Positions 54,690 to 63,418 of a stretch of 64,000 nt of DNA are shown piece after piece. The translations under genes were made by a program, and so were the position numbers. A model generated the notes under the pieces. That model saw only the letters and a list, made by a program, of their open reading frames with translations. It was not told the DNA's origin and made no database searches. The number at the start of each line of letters is the position of its first letter. Position 1 is the stretch's first letter. The DNA comes from JAXDMK01 sp963765955 (GTDB lineage: Bacteria > Actinomycetota > Acidimicrobiia > Acidimicrobiales > AC-14): NCBI GenBank assembly GCA_963765955.1, contig CAVXYA010000002.1, forward strand, positions 310,001 through 374,000, read 5' to 3'.

Positions 54690-55733
54690 TCACGACTTCG
54701 GGGCCCCGGCGATGGCGGCCACCGCCCGGGCCAGCCCATCGTCGTCGACGTCGAGGTGGGTGACGAGGCGGAGGACGCCCGGGCCGATGGTGCCCCCCAG
54801 CACACCTTTGCCGGCCAGGTGGTCGAGCACCTTCTCCGCCCGGGGATGGGTCCAGGTGACGATGTTGGTGCGCACCGTCTCCGGGTCGCAGCCGGCGTCG
54901 GGCCACCGCTCGGCCACCGCGTCGGCCAGCAGGCGGGCCCGGCGGTGGTCGTCGGCCAGGCGCTCGACCATCGTCGTCAGCGCCACGAGCCCGGCGGCGG
55001 CGATCACGCCCGCCTGGCGCATGCCCCCGCCCAGGCGGGCCCGCTCCGCCCTGGCCTCCTCGATCACGTCCGCCGGCCCGGCCAGCACCGATCCCACCGG
55101 CGCTCCCAGCCCCTTCGACAGGCACGACATCACGGTGGTGACGGGCGCCGCGTACTCGGCCGCGGTCGTGCCGGTGGCCACCTCGGCGTTGAACAAACGG
55201 GCCCCATCGAGGTGTACGGGCAGGGACACCGCGGTGGCCACCGCCGCCGTCTCCCGCAACCGCTCGATCGGCCACGGGGCGCCGTTGGCCGGCATGTGGG
55301 TGTTCTCCAGGCAGACCAGTCCCGGACGGGGGTGATGGTGGTGGGCGGCGGCGATCACCCACGCCACCTCGTCGGGGTGGACGGTTCCGTCCGAGTCGTC
55401 GACGGTGTGGAACTGGATGCCGGCGTTGCGCCCGCCCGCCCCGTTCTCGTAGACGACGACGTGCTGGCGTCGGCCGGCCACGACCACCGTGCCCGGCGGG
55501 GCGAGGACCCGCACGGCGATCTGGTTGGCCATGACACCCGACGGCACGAACAGCGCCGCCGGCTTGCCCACCCGCTCGGCGTAGGCGTCCTGAAGCGCGT
55601 TGACCGTCGGGTCCTCCCCGTAGACGTCGTCGCCGACATCGGCCTCGACCATGGCCAGGCGCATCTCGGCCGTCGGCCGGGTGACCGTGTCCGACCGGAG
55701 GTCGACAGTCGCTTGCCGGGAGCGAGGACCCAT
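54690..55733 (-). CDS. ltaE: Low-specificity L-threonine aldolase
   Basis: PLP enzyme cleaving threonine to glycine and acetaldehyde. From ATG 55733: VDLRSDTVTRPTAEMRLAM, DDVYGEDPTVNALQ, LFVPSGVMANQIAVR, PVHLDGARLFNAEVAT and the PLP lysine in TVMSCLSKGLGAPVGS. About 347 residues, typical. It is divergent from the inositol monophosphatase gene with only nine bases between the chosen starts. Confidence 0.92.
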   Translation of the reverse strand: MGPRSRQATVDLRSDTVTRPTAEMRLAMVEADVGDDVYGEDPTVNALQDAYAERVGKPAALFVPSGVMANQIAVRVLAPPGTVVVAGRRQHVVVYENGAGGRNAGIQFHTVDDSDGTVHPDEVAWVIAAAHHHHPRPGLVCLENTHMPANGAPWPIERLRETAAVATAVSLPVHLDGARLFNAEVATGTTAAEYAAPVTTVMSCLSKGLGAPVGSVLAGPADVIEEARAERARLGGGMRQAGVIAAAGLVALTTMVERLADDHRRARLLADAVAERWPDAGCDPETVRTNIVTWTHPRAEKVLDHLAGKGVLGGTIGPGVLRLVTHLDVDDDGLARAVAAIAGAPKS

Positions 55734-55742
55734 GCCCGTACG

Positions 55743-56606
55743 ATGGCAGATCGTGGCCCGCTCCCCCGGCGACGGCTCGTGACGGCCACCGCGTCGGAGC
55801 CGCTGGGGCAGCAGCTGCTGGCGCTGGCGCTCGACCTGGCCGGGCAGGCGTCGACGCTCCTGCTGGAGGCCCGTACCCACCCGAACAGCGGTGTCGACAC
55901 CAAGACGTCGGCCACCGACCTGGTGAGCGACGCCGACCGGGCGTCGGAGGTGCTCATCGTCTCCGGGATCCTCGCCGTCCGCCCCGACGACGCCATCCTG
56001 GCCGAGGAGAGCGCGTCGCAGCCGGGCACGAGCGGGGTGCGGTGGGTGATCGACCCCCTCGACGGCACCACCAACTACCTGTACGGCCTGCCGGCGTGGG
56101 TGGTGTCGATAGCGGCCGAGGTCGACGGGGTAACCGAGGTCGGGGTGGTTGCCGATCCCGTGCACCGCGAGGTCTACTCCGCCGTGCGGGGCGGAGGGGC
56201 CTGGTGCAACGGCGTCCCGATCTCGGTGTCGGCGGCGACGACGTTGGGGACGTCCCTGATCGGCACCGGGTTCGCCTACCGGTCCGCCCGCCGGGCGGAA
56301 CAGGCAGCGGCCCTTCCCCGCCTGCTTCCGATGGTGCGCGACGTCCGGCGGATGGGGGCGGCCGCCCTCGACCTGTGCCTCGTCGCCTGCGGCCGCCTCG
56401 ACGGCTACTTCGAGACCGGACTGCAGCCGTGGGACATGGCGGCCGGTGTGCTGATCGCGACTGAGGCGGGCGCGATCGTCTGCGGCTACGACGGAAGGGC
56501 GCCGTCCACCGCGTCGGTGGTGGCGTCCGCACCGGGCATCTCGGGCGAGCTGCTGGCCACCCTGGCCGCGGCCGGCGTCACCCCCGACCCGGGCGGGAAT
56601 TTCTGA
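55743..56606 (+). CDS. Inositol-1-monophosphatase family protein
   Basis: Mg-dependent sugar phosphatase, likely for inositol-1-phosphate or a related substrate in phosphoinositide or histidinol routes. The metal-binding motifs are TDLVSDADRASE, ILAEESAS, WVIDPLDGTTNYLYGLPAWV and GLQPWDMAAGVLIATEAGA. ATG 55743 or GTG 55779 may be the start; neither has a clear ribosome site, and leaderless translation is possible. About 287 residues as given. Confidence 0.88.
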   Translation: MADRGPLPRRRLVTATASEPLGQQLLALALDLAGQASTLLLEARTHPNSGVDTKTSATDLVSDADRASEVLIVSGILAVRPDDAILAEESASQPGTSGVRWVIDPLDGTTNYLYGLPAWVVSIAAEVDGVTEVGVVADPVHREVYSAVRGGGAWCNGVPISVSAATTLGTSLIGTGFAYRSARRAEQAAALPRLLPMVRDVRRMGAAALDLCLVACGRLDGYFETGLQPWDMAAGVLIATEAGAIVCGYDGRAPSTASVVASAPGISGELLATLAAAGVTPDPGGNF

Positions 56607-56656
56607 GCCGGAGATTCTGCTGCCCAGAACACGACTATTCGTGCGAGCATGGATAG

Positions 56657-57373
56657 GTGGTGAAGTTGCTGGCCATCCTTCGCTTCATCTGGCACAGCTC
56701 GCTGCTCCTGGGCGTCGGGCTGATCGGGGGCACCGTCACCGCCGCCGGCGTGGTGATGCTCGTCACGCCCGGTCCCGGCCTGGTGGTCATCGTCGCCGGC
56801 CTGGCCATCCTCGCCACCCAGTTCGCCTGGGCCGAGCGGGCCCTCGACAAGGTGAAGCAGAAGGCCATTGCGGCCCGCGACAAGGCGTCCGCCCGCCGGG
56901 CCGACCGCCGCGCCGCCGCCGCTGGCGCCCCCGGCCCGCAGGATGTGGCCGGCGAGGTCCGACCGTCCGAGCCGGTCGACATCAACATCGCCGAGACCCG
57001 CGCCGCGGAGGGCCGGGCCGCCGAGGGCCGCTCCGTGGAACACCGGGTCGCCGATCCCCGCGGCGCCGAGACCCGGGCCGCTGAGAGCCGGGCCGCCGAG
57101 AGCCGGGCCGCCGATAGCCGGGCCGCCGAGAGCCGGGCCGCCGAGAGCCGGGCCGCCGAGAGCCGGGCCGCCGAGAGCCGGGCCGCCGAGCACCGGGTTG
57201 CCGAGCAGCGGGACGCCGATTCCGGGCTCGACCACGCCAACGGGACAAAAAGCACCGAGCCCCGGGCCCCCGAGTCGCGGCCCCCCGAGACACGGACCAA
57301 CGGGTCGCACTCCGTCGAATCTCGCAGCGCGGGGGCCTGGAGCTCCGAAAGCGACCACCAGGCGACTGCCTAG
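56657..57373 (+). CDS. PGPGW-type membrane protein with AAESR pentapeptide repeats
   Basis: The N-terminal 70 residues hold two helices and the loop VMLVTPGPGLVVIVAGLAIL with the Pro-Gly-Pro-Gly motif of the TIGR02611/PGPGW membrane family. A helical linker (ALDKVKQKAIAARDKASARR) leads to a tail of about 130 residues in which AAESR or close variants recur around fifteen times, charged and probably disordered or helical. Function unknown. About 238 residues. Confidence 0.75.
   Translation: MVKLLAILRFIWHSSLLLGVGLIGGTVTAAGVVMLVTPGPGLVVIVAGLAILATQFAWAERALDKVKQKAIAARDKASARRADRRAAAAGAPGPQDVAGEVRPSEPVDINIAETRAAEGRAAEGRSVEHRVADPRGAETRAAESRAAESRAADSRAAESRAAESRAAESRAAESRAAEHRVAEQRDADSGLDHANGTKSTEPRAPESRPPETRTNGSHSVESRSAGAWSSESDHQATA
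57073..57195 (+). repeat. 15-bp tandem repeat encoding AAESR units
   Basis: GAGAGCCGGGCCGCC recurs every 15 bases about eight times with few changes inside the PGPGW protein gene. In-frame period permits copy-number change without frameshift, as in the QSPPA repeat of ftsL. Confidence 0.8.
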
Positions 57374-57410
57374 AGTCCGTTCGGGCCGGCCGCTCGACGC
57401 GCCGAGCCGA

Positions 57411-57872
57411 TCAGCTCGGCTTGGTCGCCTCCGCTTCGAGGCGCTCGAGGGTGCGCTCCATGCCCGTTCGGTTGCGAGCAGGGAACCGCAGGAGGCGCAG
57501 CGCGAGGGCTAGGAGACGCGGCGACGGGGACAGGTCCCACGACTCCGTCACCCGGGTCCCTCCGTCGATTGGCTCGAAGCGGTAGCGCCACCGGGCCCGG
57601 CCGAGGTGCTCCCAGGCCAACAGGCGCCCCTCCTCGAACTCCACCACCTTGTTGGTAATGGGGTAGGGCACGCCGATGCGCATGGCGATGCCGAACCTCG
57701 CCCCCTGCGACAGCCGGCGGGGCGAACCCGAGCGCAGGGCCTTCACCGTGCCCGACCCGTCGATGACGGCGTGCATGGCCGGGTCGGCGACCACGTCGAA
57801 GAGGCGCTGGGCGGGCGCGGCGATCACCCGTTCGACCGAGACCTCCTCCTGCTGCGGCGCGTGAGTCCTCAC
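57411..57872 (-). CDS. SRPBCC (START-like) family protein
   Basis: About 153 residues from GTG 57872. VSVERVIAAPAQRLFDVVAD, KVVEFEEGRLLAWEHLGRAR and YRFEPIDGGTRVTESWDL are the strands of the polyketide-cyclase/Bet v1-like lipid-binding fold. Ligand unknown. The six-copy repeat array begins about 50 bases upstream of its start. Confidence 0.85.
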   Translation of the reverse strand: MRTHAPQQEEVSVERVIAAPAQRLFDVVADPAMHAVIDGSGTVKALRSGSPRRLSQGARFGIAMRIGVPYPITNKVVEFEEGRLLAWEHLGRARWRYRFEPIDGGTRVTESWDLSPSPRLLALALRLLRFPARNRTGMERTLERLEAEATKPS

Positions 57873-57920
57873 CCGAGTGAAGCTAGGGCATCCCCGACCG
57901 TCCGTCGGCGCGCGGGCGTC

Positions 57921-58355
57921 GTCCGAGCGTTCGCCACAAGTGGTCCCTCCAGGGGTCCACCAGTGCCATCCGTTCGTAGGAGGCCGAGCGGGAACGGGTG
58001 AGCGTTCGCCACAAGTGGTCCCTCCAGGGGCCCCCGAGTGGCATTCGCTCGTAGGAGACCGGGCGGGGCGACGAGCGTTCGCCACAAGTGGTCCCTCCAG
58101 GGGCCCCCGAGTGGCATTCGTTCGTAGGAGGCCGAGCGGGAACGGGTGAGCGTTCGCCACAAGTGGTCCCTCCAGGGGTCCACCAGTGCCATCCGTTCGT
58201 AGGAGGCCGAGCGGGGAACGGTGAGCGTTCGCCACAAGTGGTCCCTCCAGGGGTCCACCAGTGCCATCCGTTCGTAGGAGGCCGAGCGGGAACGGGTGAG
58301 CGTTCGCCACAAGTGGTCCCTCCAGGGGCCCCCGAGTGGCATTCGCTCGCAGGAC
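57921..58355 (-). repeat. Six copies of the dispersed repeat (array B), inverted relative to array A
   Basis: On the minus strand TGGAGGGACCACTTGTGGCGAACGCTC is repeated six times without change in this core; plus-strand TGGTCCCTCC occurs at 57941, 58017, 58089, 58164, 58239 and 58314, spacings 76, 72, 75, 75, 75. The unit also includes CGAACGGATGGCAC-like sequence, which matches array A at 26.7-26.9 kb. Nothing else is evident in the gap 57873-58378. Confidence 0.92.
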
Positions 58356-58378
58356 GCCGGGGGAAGGACTCCCGTGGG

Positions 58379-59110
58379 CTACCTGGCCATGGCCGCACCG
58401 GCGTGGGCATGGGTGGCGGCGGTGTGCGCATGGGCGGTGGCGGTGGCGGCGGCGGCCGCCGGCTGGCGGACGGTCAGCTCGGCCAGGCGGGCGTCGACGA
58501 TGCGGGCGAGGGCGCCCAGCTGGCGCCGCTCTCGGGCCCGGAAGGGGCGGCCCCGTCGGCCGAGGACCAGGGCGATGGAGGCGTCGGCCAGGGCCGCCCA
58601 CGCCACGTCGTCCGGGCCGCACTCCCCCGCCGCCACCGGCGCCGACGTCCGGCTCCCGGCCACGAAGGCGGCCAGCCAGCCGGGGGGCGGGGGGGCTCCC
58701 CGCGAGGCCAGCAGCACCCGGTCGTCGAGGTCGACGGCGGCCACCCACTCGGATCCGAGATCGGACCCGGCGTGGTCGACCAGCACGTTCAGCAGCCCCA
58801 GCGGTGTGGCCGCCGCCACCAGGAGGGCCGCCGTCTCCAGGGCGTCGAGGCGAGCGTCGAACATCCGCTCCGGCGCAGCCCGCACGTCCTCCACGTCGAC
58901 CCCGTCGACCTGGTCGATCTCGGCCACCAACAGGGAGACCAGGCCCGCGTCCGGGAGCTGGACCACCAGCTCGTCGATGGCCCGGCCCGCGCCCCGTTCG
59001 AGGATGTCGATGCCGACGACGTCGCCCCGCACCGCCCCGATCCGGCTGGCGACCGCCCCCAGGGCGCCCGGGCGGTCGGGCAACCACACTCGCACGACGA
59101 AGGTCTCCAT
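58379..59110 (-). CDS. ACT-domain protein
   Basis: About 243 residues from ATG 59110. METFVVRVWLPDRPGALGAVA and VVGIDILERGAGRAIDELVV form an N-terminal ACT domain, a small-ligand (often amino-acid) sensor. A second region (LLVAAATPLGLLNVLVDHAG, VAWAALADASIALVLGRRGR) looks GAF-like. The C-terminal 30 residues are Ala/His-rich (AAAAATATAHAHTAATHAHA), suggesting metal binding or just low complexity. Function unassigned. Confidence 0.8.
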   Translation of the reverse strand: METFVVRVWLPDRPGALGAVASRIGAVRGDVVGIDILERGAGRAIDELVVQLPDAGLVSLLVAEIDQVDGVDVEDVRAAPERMFDARLDALETAALLVAAATPLGLLNVLVDHAGSDLGSEWVAAVDLDDRVLLASRGAPPPPGWLAAFVAGSRTSAPVAAGECGPDDVAWAALADASIALVLGRRGRPFRARERRQLGALARIVDARLAELTVRQPAAAAATATAHAHTAATHAHAGAAMAR

Positions 59111-59206
59111 GCCTGTGAAGGTAAGGACCGGGTGTGAACGGCGGGTTTCGGCGTCGCGACGATGCGACGACAAGTGGCCGCGACGAGGGCCGCTACGGTG
59201 CGGTTC

Positions 59207-59584
59207 ATGGCACCCACAGAGAAGCCCGACGTCCAGGTGGACGGCGGCGACCCGCCGGCCGAGCTCGTGATCGAGGACCTCGAGGTCGGTACCGGCAAGG
59301 AGGCCCGGGCCGGCGCCGACGTCGACGTCCACTACGTGGGCGTGGCCTGGTCGACCGGCCGCCAGTTCGACGCCTCCTGGGACCGCCGCCAGACCTTCAA
59401 GTTCCGCCTCGGGGCGGGGATGGTGATCGGCGGCTGGGACCAGGGCGTGGCCGGGATGAAGGTGGGCGGCCGCCGCCGGCTGACGATCCCGCCCGAGCTG
59501 GGTTACGGCAGCCGGGGGGCGGGCGGGGCCATCAAGCCCAACGAGACCCTCGTCTTCGTGGTCGACCTGGTCTCGGTCAGCTGA
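59207..59584 (+). CDS. FKBP-type peptidyl-prolyl cis-trans isomerase
   Basis: Soluble, cytoplasmic FKBP of about 125 residues from ATG 59207 (MAPTEKPDVQVDGGDPPAEL). VDVHYVGVAWSTGRQFDASW, VIGGWDQGVAGMKVGGRRRL, IPPELGYGSRGAGGAIKPNE and TLVFVVDLVSV are the complete domain with the usual active-site residues. Its stop overlaps the end of the convergent phosphatase gene by eight bases. Confidence 0.92.
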   Translation: MAPTEKPDVQVDGGDPPAELVIEDLEVGTGKEARAGADVDVHYVGVAWSTGRQFDASWDRRQTFKFRLGAGMVIGGWDQGVAGMKVGGRRRLTIPPELGYGSRGAGGAIKPNETLVFVVDLVSVS

Positions 59585-61613
59585 CCTGATCGGCCGAGGA
59601 GGCGGCCGCCCCTGCGATCCGGCGCTGACGGCTGCCCACCGACCGCCCCCGTCCGGAGGGCGGGGCGGACCCGTGCCAGTCGATGCACAGGACGGACGCA
59701 TCGTCGTGGAGCTCGGCCTCCGTCGCCGCCAGCACCGATGCCTTGAAGACGTGCACCACCTCGCGCGGGTGCAAAGCGGCCGTGTCGGCCAGGGCGGCGG
59801 CGACGTCGAGGTGGCCGACGGCCTCGGTCCGCTCGAGGAGGCCGTCGGTGACGACGACCAGCCGGTCGCCCGGCTCCAGCTGCAGCACCTGCTCCCGGTA
59901 GGAGGACCCTGTCGCGATCCCGAAGGGGATGTCGGCGTCGAGCTCCAGGCGGCGCACCTGGCCACCCCGCAGGTGGTAGGGCTGCGGGTGCCCGGCGTTG
60001 ACCGCCAGGAAGCGTCCGCAACGCAGGTCGGCCCGCAGCAGGAGGCCGGTGACGAACTGGTCCTCGGCGGCGTGGGTCATCATCGCCTCGTTGGCCCGCC
60101 GGGCCTGCTCGGCCAGCCCCACCCCGGCCCGCCGGCCGTTGCGCAGGCTGCCCAGGACGAGCGTGGCCAGCAACGCGGCCTTGACGCCGTGGCCCATGGC
60201 GTCGGTCATGGAGACGTGGAGCACGTCGCGGTCGACGCTGTAGTCGAAGGTGTCCCCGCCCACGTGGCTGGCCGGCTCCAACCATCCGGCGAAGGTGAAC
60301 TGCTCGGCCTCGCAGGTCAGCGCCGACGGGAGGAGCCGGCGCTGGATCTCCGCCGCCAGCGAGAACGGGGCGTTGCGCTGCACCGACTCGAAGAGGTCGG
60401 TGTGGCGGCGGCTGGCGATCACCACGTAGGCGAGGGCGTGGGCGGCGGAGGCCACCTTCGCCATCAGGAGCCGGTCCGGCCGATCGGGCAGCACCAGCTC
60501 GAGGACGCCCAGGGCGTCGCCGCGATCGGCGACCGGGGCATACAGCCGGTACCGCCCCCCCTCGGCCGCCATCTGGACCTCCTGGGAAAGCAGCGCCCTC
60601 TGGTAGAGCGTGCCCGCCAGGGCCACCTTCTCCAGTCGCTCCGGCGCATCGGCATCCCGCTCCCAGCTCGGGCCGGAGCGCACGAAGCGGATCACCGAGT
60701 CGCCGCCGAGATCGGCGATCAGGAAGCTCACCTCCCGGGCGCCGAGGAGGGCGGCGAGCTCGGCGGCCACCACCTCGACCGCCTCGACCGGGGCTACCGC
60801 CTCGACCAGGTCGAGCACGGGCTCGATCTGGGCGAGGGAGGAGAAGCCCGGCCCCAAGGGCGCCCGCTTCCGGACCGACGGCGGCGCAAGCGGTGCGACG
60901 TCGAGGGAGCCCGACGGCAGCGTCCCGCCGATGACGTCCCGGGCGAGGTCGACCAAACGGAGGTTGTGATGGCGGGCGTGGTTGCGCAGCGAGGAGAACG
61001 CCTGGTCGACGTCGAGCCCCGTCCGCTCCGCCACCATCCCCTTGGCCTGCTCGATCACGACGCGGCTGTTGAGGGCGTGCTGGAGCTGCTCGTTCATGAC
61101 CTGGGTGTCGTGGACGGCACGGTGGCGGAGGACGGCGATGGTGGCCACGTCGGCGAGGGACTGGGCGGCTTCGACGTCGGCCCGCCGCATCTCGCCCGGC
61201 TCGGAGCGGAAGAGGTTGAGGGCGCCGACGACCGTGCCCCGCAGGCGCATGGGCAGGGCGTGGACGGAGTGGAACCCGGCGGCGAGCGCTTCGGCTGCGA
61301 ACCGCGGCCACCGGCCATCACCCGTGGCCAGGTTCTGGTTCACCACCGGTTCCGCAGTGCGGTAGCAGTCGAGGCACGGCCCCTCCTGCGACTGCAGCTC
61401 GAACAGCTCCAGCAGCCGCATCGCCTCGCTGGACGAGGCCATCACCCGCAGGTCGCCGTCGGGCGCCACCAGCATGAGTCCGGCGGCGGCGACGTCGAGC
61501 ACGGCGACGCAGCGGTCGGTGAGCAGGGTGAGCAGCTCCACCACGTCGAAGTCGTCGACCAGCGTGTCGGCCAGCTCGACCAGGGTCCGGGCAAGCAGCG
61601 TCTCTCGTGGCAT
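59577..61613 (-). CDS. GAF-ANTAR-GAF-SpoIIE (PP2C) regulator
   Basis: ATG 61613 follows GGGAGG. Domains in order: GAF (about 10-160, DLRVMASSSEAMRLLELFEL), ANTAR (about 195-245, RVVIEQAKGMVAERTGLDVD with LRNHARHHNLRLVDLA), a second GAF (about 285-430) and a SpoIIE/PP2C phosphatase (about 440-650) with HVGGDTFDYSV, SMTDAMGHGVKAALLA, VVTDGLLERTEA and HDDASVLCID, giving the metal-binding Asp residues. Likely controls an anti-sigma-factor antagonist in response to a GAF ligand. An ANTAR inside such a phosphatase is unusual; RNA binding is possible. About 678 residues. Confidence 0.9.
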   Translation of the reverse strand: MPRETLLARTLVELADTLVDDFDVVELLTLLTDRCVAVLDVAAAGLMLVAPDGDLRVMASSSEAMRLLELFELQSQEGPCLDCYRTAEPVVNQNLATGDGRWPRFAAEALAAGFHSVHALPMRLRGTVVGALNLFRSEPGEMRRADVEAAQSLADVATIAVLRHRAVHDTQVMNEQLQHALNSRVVIEQAKGMVAERTGLDVDQAFSSLRNHARHHNLRLVDLARDVIGGTLPSGSLDVAPLAPPSVRKRAPLGPGFSSLAQIEPVLDLVEAVAPVEAVEVVAAELAALLGAREVSFLIADLGGDSVIRFVRSGPSWERDADAPERLEKVALAGTLYQRALLSQEVQMAAEGGRYRLYAPVADRGDALGVLELVLPDRPDRLLMAKVASAAHALAYVVIASRRHTDLFESVQRNAPFSLAAEIQRRLLPSALTCEAEQFTFAGWLEPASHVGGDTFDYSVDRDVLHVSMTDAMGHGVKAALLATLVLGSLRNGRRAGVGLAEQARRANEAMMTHAAEDQFVTGLLLRADLRCGRFLAVNAGHPQPYHLRGGQVRRLELDADIPFGIATGSSYREQVLQLEPGDRLVVVTDGLLERTEAVGHLDVAAALADTAALHPREVVHVFKASVLAATEAELHDDASVLCIDWHGSAPPSGRGRSVGSRQRRIAGAAASSADQVS

Positions 61614-61698
61614 CGGGCCTCCCGTCACCACGGATGCCGCCCAGGGTTCGTGACGAGCCCGCACCCGCAGGGCCCGCCAAACCTACCGCGGGCTCCTC

Positions 61699-62424
61699 TC
61701 ATGGGACGGTGTCCTTCTCGCCGCTGTGGTCGTCGAAGCGCAGCGTCCGGGCGACCACGAACTCGGCGACCTCGACCAGGTGAAGATCGTTGCCGAAGGC
61801 GTAGGCCCGGAGGCGGACGAGCGCCTGGCCGACGCTGATCTCGAGCTGGGCCGCGACCATGCCTGACGCCTGGTGCACGACGTGCTGGAAGTCGCCGCCG
61901 GACTCGAGCTCGGCAGCCAGTCGGCCGGGGAGCGCACCGGCCTGCATCATCAGCAGCGCCTGGGCGGCGACGTCGGCCATGACGAGGGCGTCGGCGTGCT
62001 GGTGGTCGGTCAGCGGCCCGGGCTGGTCGCGATAGAGGTTGAGCGCGCCCAGGCGAGCGGCTCCGACCTCCAGCGGGAAGCCGAACACCGCGGCCACGCC
62101 CGCCTCGACCGCGGGGCCGGTGAAGGCCAGCCACCGGGGCGTCGCTGGTGCCGCCAGGTCGGGCTCGAGGACGGGCCGGTGCTCGCTGTAGGCGTCGACG
62201 CACGGACCTTCTCCCAGCTCGAACTGCAGCTGCTCGACCAAGGCGCTCACGTCGTCGGTGGTGCACGCCGACCCCCGGGGGACGTCGCCGGCCATGAGCA
62301 TGATCCCCGCGCCGGTCATCTCCGTGATCTCGGCGCACACCTCGCACAGACGGCCCGTAGCGAGTTCGGGACCGTCGGTCCCGAGGAGCCGAGTGAGGAT
62401 GCGGAGGCGCCGCTCGCCGGGCAC
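61699..62424 (-). CDS. GAF-ANTAR RNA-binding regulator
   Basis: About 241 residues: a GAF domain (VCAEITEMTGAGIMLMAGDV, ELGEGPCVDAYSEHRPVLEP) followed by a C-terminal ANTAR domain (VVHQASGMVAAQLEISVGQA with LRAYAFGNDLHLVEVAEFVV). ANTAR proteins act as transcription antiterminators binding dual RNA hexaloops. It precedes the phosphatase gene by 85 bases in the same direction and resembles its first half, so they may respond to the same signal. Confidence 0.87.
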   Translation of the reverse strand: MPGERRLRILTRLLGTDGPELATGRLCEVCAEITEMTGAGIMLMAGDVPRGSACTTDDVSALVEQLQFELGEGPCVDAYSEHRPVLEPDLAAPATPRWLAFTGPAVEAGVAAVFGFPLEVGAARLGALNLYRDQPGPLTDHQHADALVMADVAAQALLMMQAGALPGRLAAELESGGDFQHVVHQASGMVAAQLEISVGQALVRLRAYAFGNDLHLVEVAEFVVARTLRFDDHSGEKDTVP

Positions 62425-62886
62425 CGCTCAGCCGCTCTCAGGTGCGGTTGTGCGAAGTGCGCGCCCGGATGCCGGAAGACGGCGAGATGCGGCCATGCAA
62501 TCCTCCTGGCATCAGGCGCTGCGTTGACGCGCTACCAGGGTCCGGAGCATCGCTTCCCGGGCCGGCGGGGCCGACCCGACACGTCAGGGTTCTTGTCGTG
62601 TCACCCCGAGGCTACACCCGGCGGAGTGACTTACCCGCAATCGCTCCGCCGAACGCAGGACAACTCGCGCCTGCTCCGCGCTCGTCACAGCCGTTGTAGG
62701 TCACCCCGACGACCGACATTACGGGAATTTGAGAGCCGCAGCGACCATGCCTGCGGCCTCGAACCCCTCATCGGTGCAGGCCAACCGGGCCGAGGTGCCC
62801 CGCCAGAGACGGTCGTGATCCAAAAACGCTCGACGTTTCCTTCGACATTTATTGGGATGCGCCGAGATTGATTCATCAAATATCCG
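62425..62886. other. Long intergenic region, no gene seen
   Basis: About 460 bases between the divergent GAF-ANTAR gene and the uncertain ORF at 62887. It has lower-GC patches (near 62825-62885) that could hold a promoter and a weak inverted repeat GACACG/CGTGTC at 62577-62602. No RNA hairpin pair resembling an ANTAR target could be established by eye. Confidence 0.4.
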
Positions 62887-63351
62887 GTGGGCTCAAAAGG
62901 GGGAGCATTTGCGAGATGGCAAAAGGTCCAGGCAACTCCCCCCGCAGGCCTCGATGTCCCCGTCGGCGTCGCCTACAACACGGGGCTCAACCCGTACGCC
63001 CGGCACAGGCGCCGACGCGTCGTATGGGCCGAATGGCTCGTGGCCGCCGCCGCCGCCGCCGTTCGCCCGGAGCGGCAGAAGGGATCGGTGGCTACCGTTC
63101 CGCCCGCCGTCGGCACCGCGGCACCCGTCCCTGATGTCGCCGTCCCCGATCACGCGGTGGCTGCGACCACAGGTGCCGGTACCGCCGACGAAGTGCCTTC
63201 CGTTCCCGACGCGCTGTCCTCCGGCTTGGCCTCGGCGCTGCCGGAGTTCCCGGGTATGCCGGCCCTTCCCCCAAATCTCCCGCCGCTCCCGTGCCCGCCC
63301 CAGCTCATGGAGAACGGCCGCTGCGTCATGCCAGGACCCTTGAACCAGTAA
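62887..63351 (+). CDS. Hypothetical protein, low confidence
   Basis: GTG 62887 opens about 154 residues with RRRRVVWAEWLVAAAAAAVR as a basic stretch and short hydrophobic run, an Ala/Val/Pro-rich middle, and an end PCPPQLMENGRCVMPGPLNQ that looks like a real Cys-containing terminus. Two other frames are open here, one strongly Arg-rich, so the reading frame is not certain. No family recognised. Confidence 0.4.
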   Translation: MGSKGGAFARWQKVQATPPAGLDVPVGVAYNTGLNPYARHRRRRVVWAEWLVAAAAAAVRPERQKGSVATVPPAVGTAAPVPDVAVPDHAVAATTGAGTADEVPSVPDALSSGLASALPEFPGMPALPPNLPPLPCPPQLMENGRCVMPGPLNQ

Positions 63352-63418
63352 CGCCAACCGGTGCGGCACCGGGCCCTATCAGACCTGGTCCCGGCCGTGG
63401 CGCCGCCCGGCCGGGGCC

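Noticed and set aside
54528..55742. Long plus-strand extension of the inositol monophosphatase frame
   Set aside because: It is antisense to threonine aldolase and PIG-L genes and has His/Gly/Arg shadow composition.
57921..58355. Array resembling a CRISPR (regular period near 75 bases)
   Set aside because: The whole unit is nearly identical, including the part that would be spacer, spacing varies and no cas gene is near. It is a tandem repeat.
57411..59087. A 558-codon minus-strand frame including the SRPBCC domain
   Set aside because: Upstream of the SRPBCC start it runs through the repeat array and the ACT gene in a shadow frame.
62868..63134. Arg-rich 88-codon ORF starting near MAKGPGNSPRRPR, possibly a nucleoid protein
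   Set aside because: Composition follows the G/C bias of an overlapping frame; no homology or secondary features support it.
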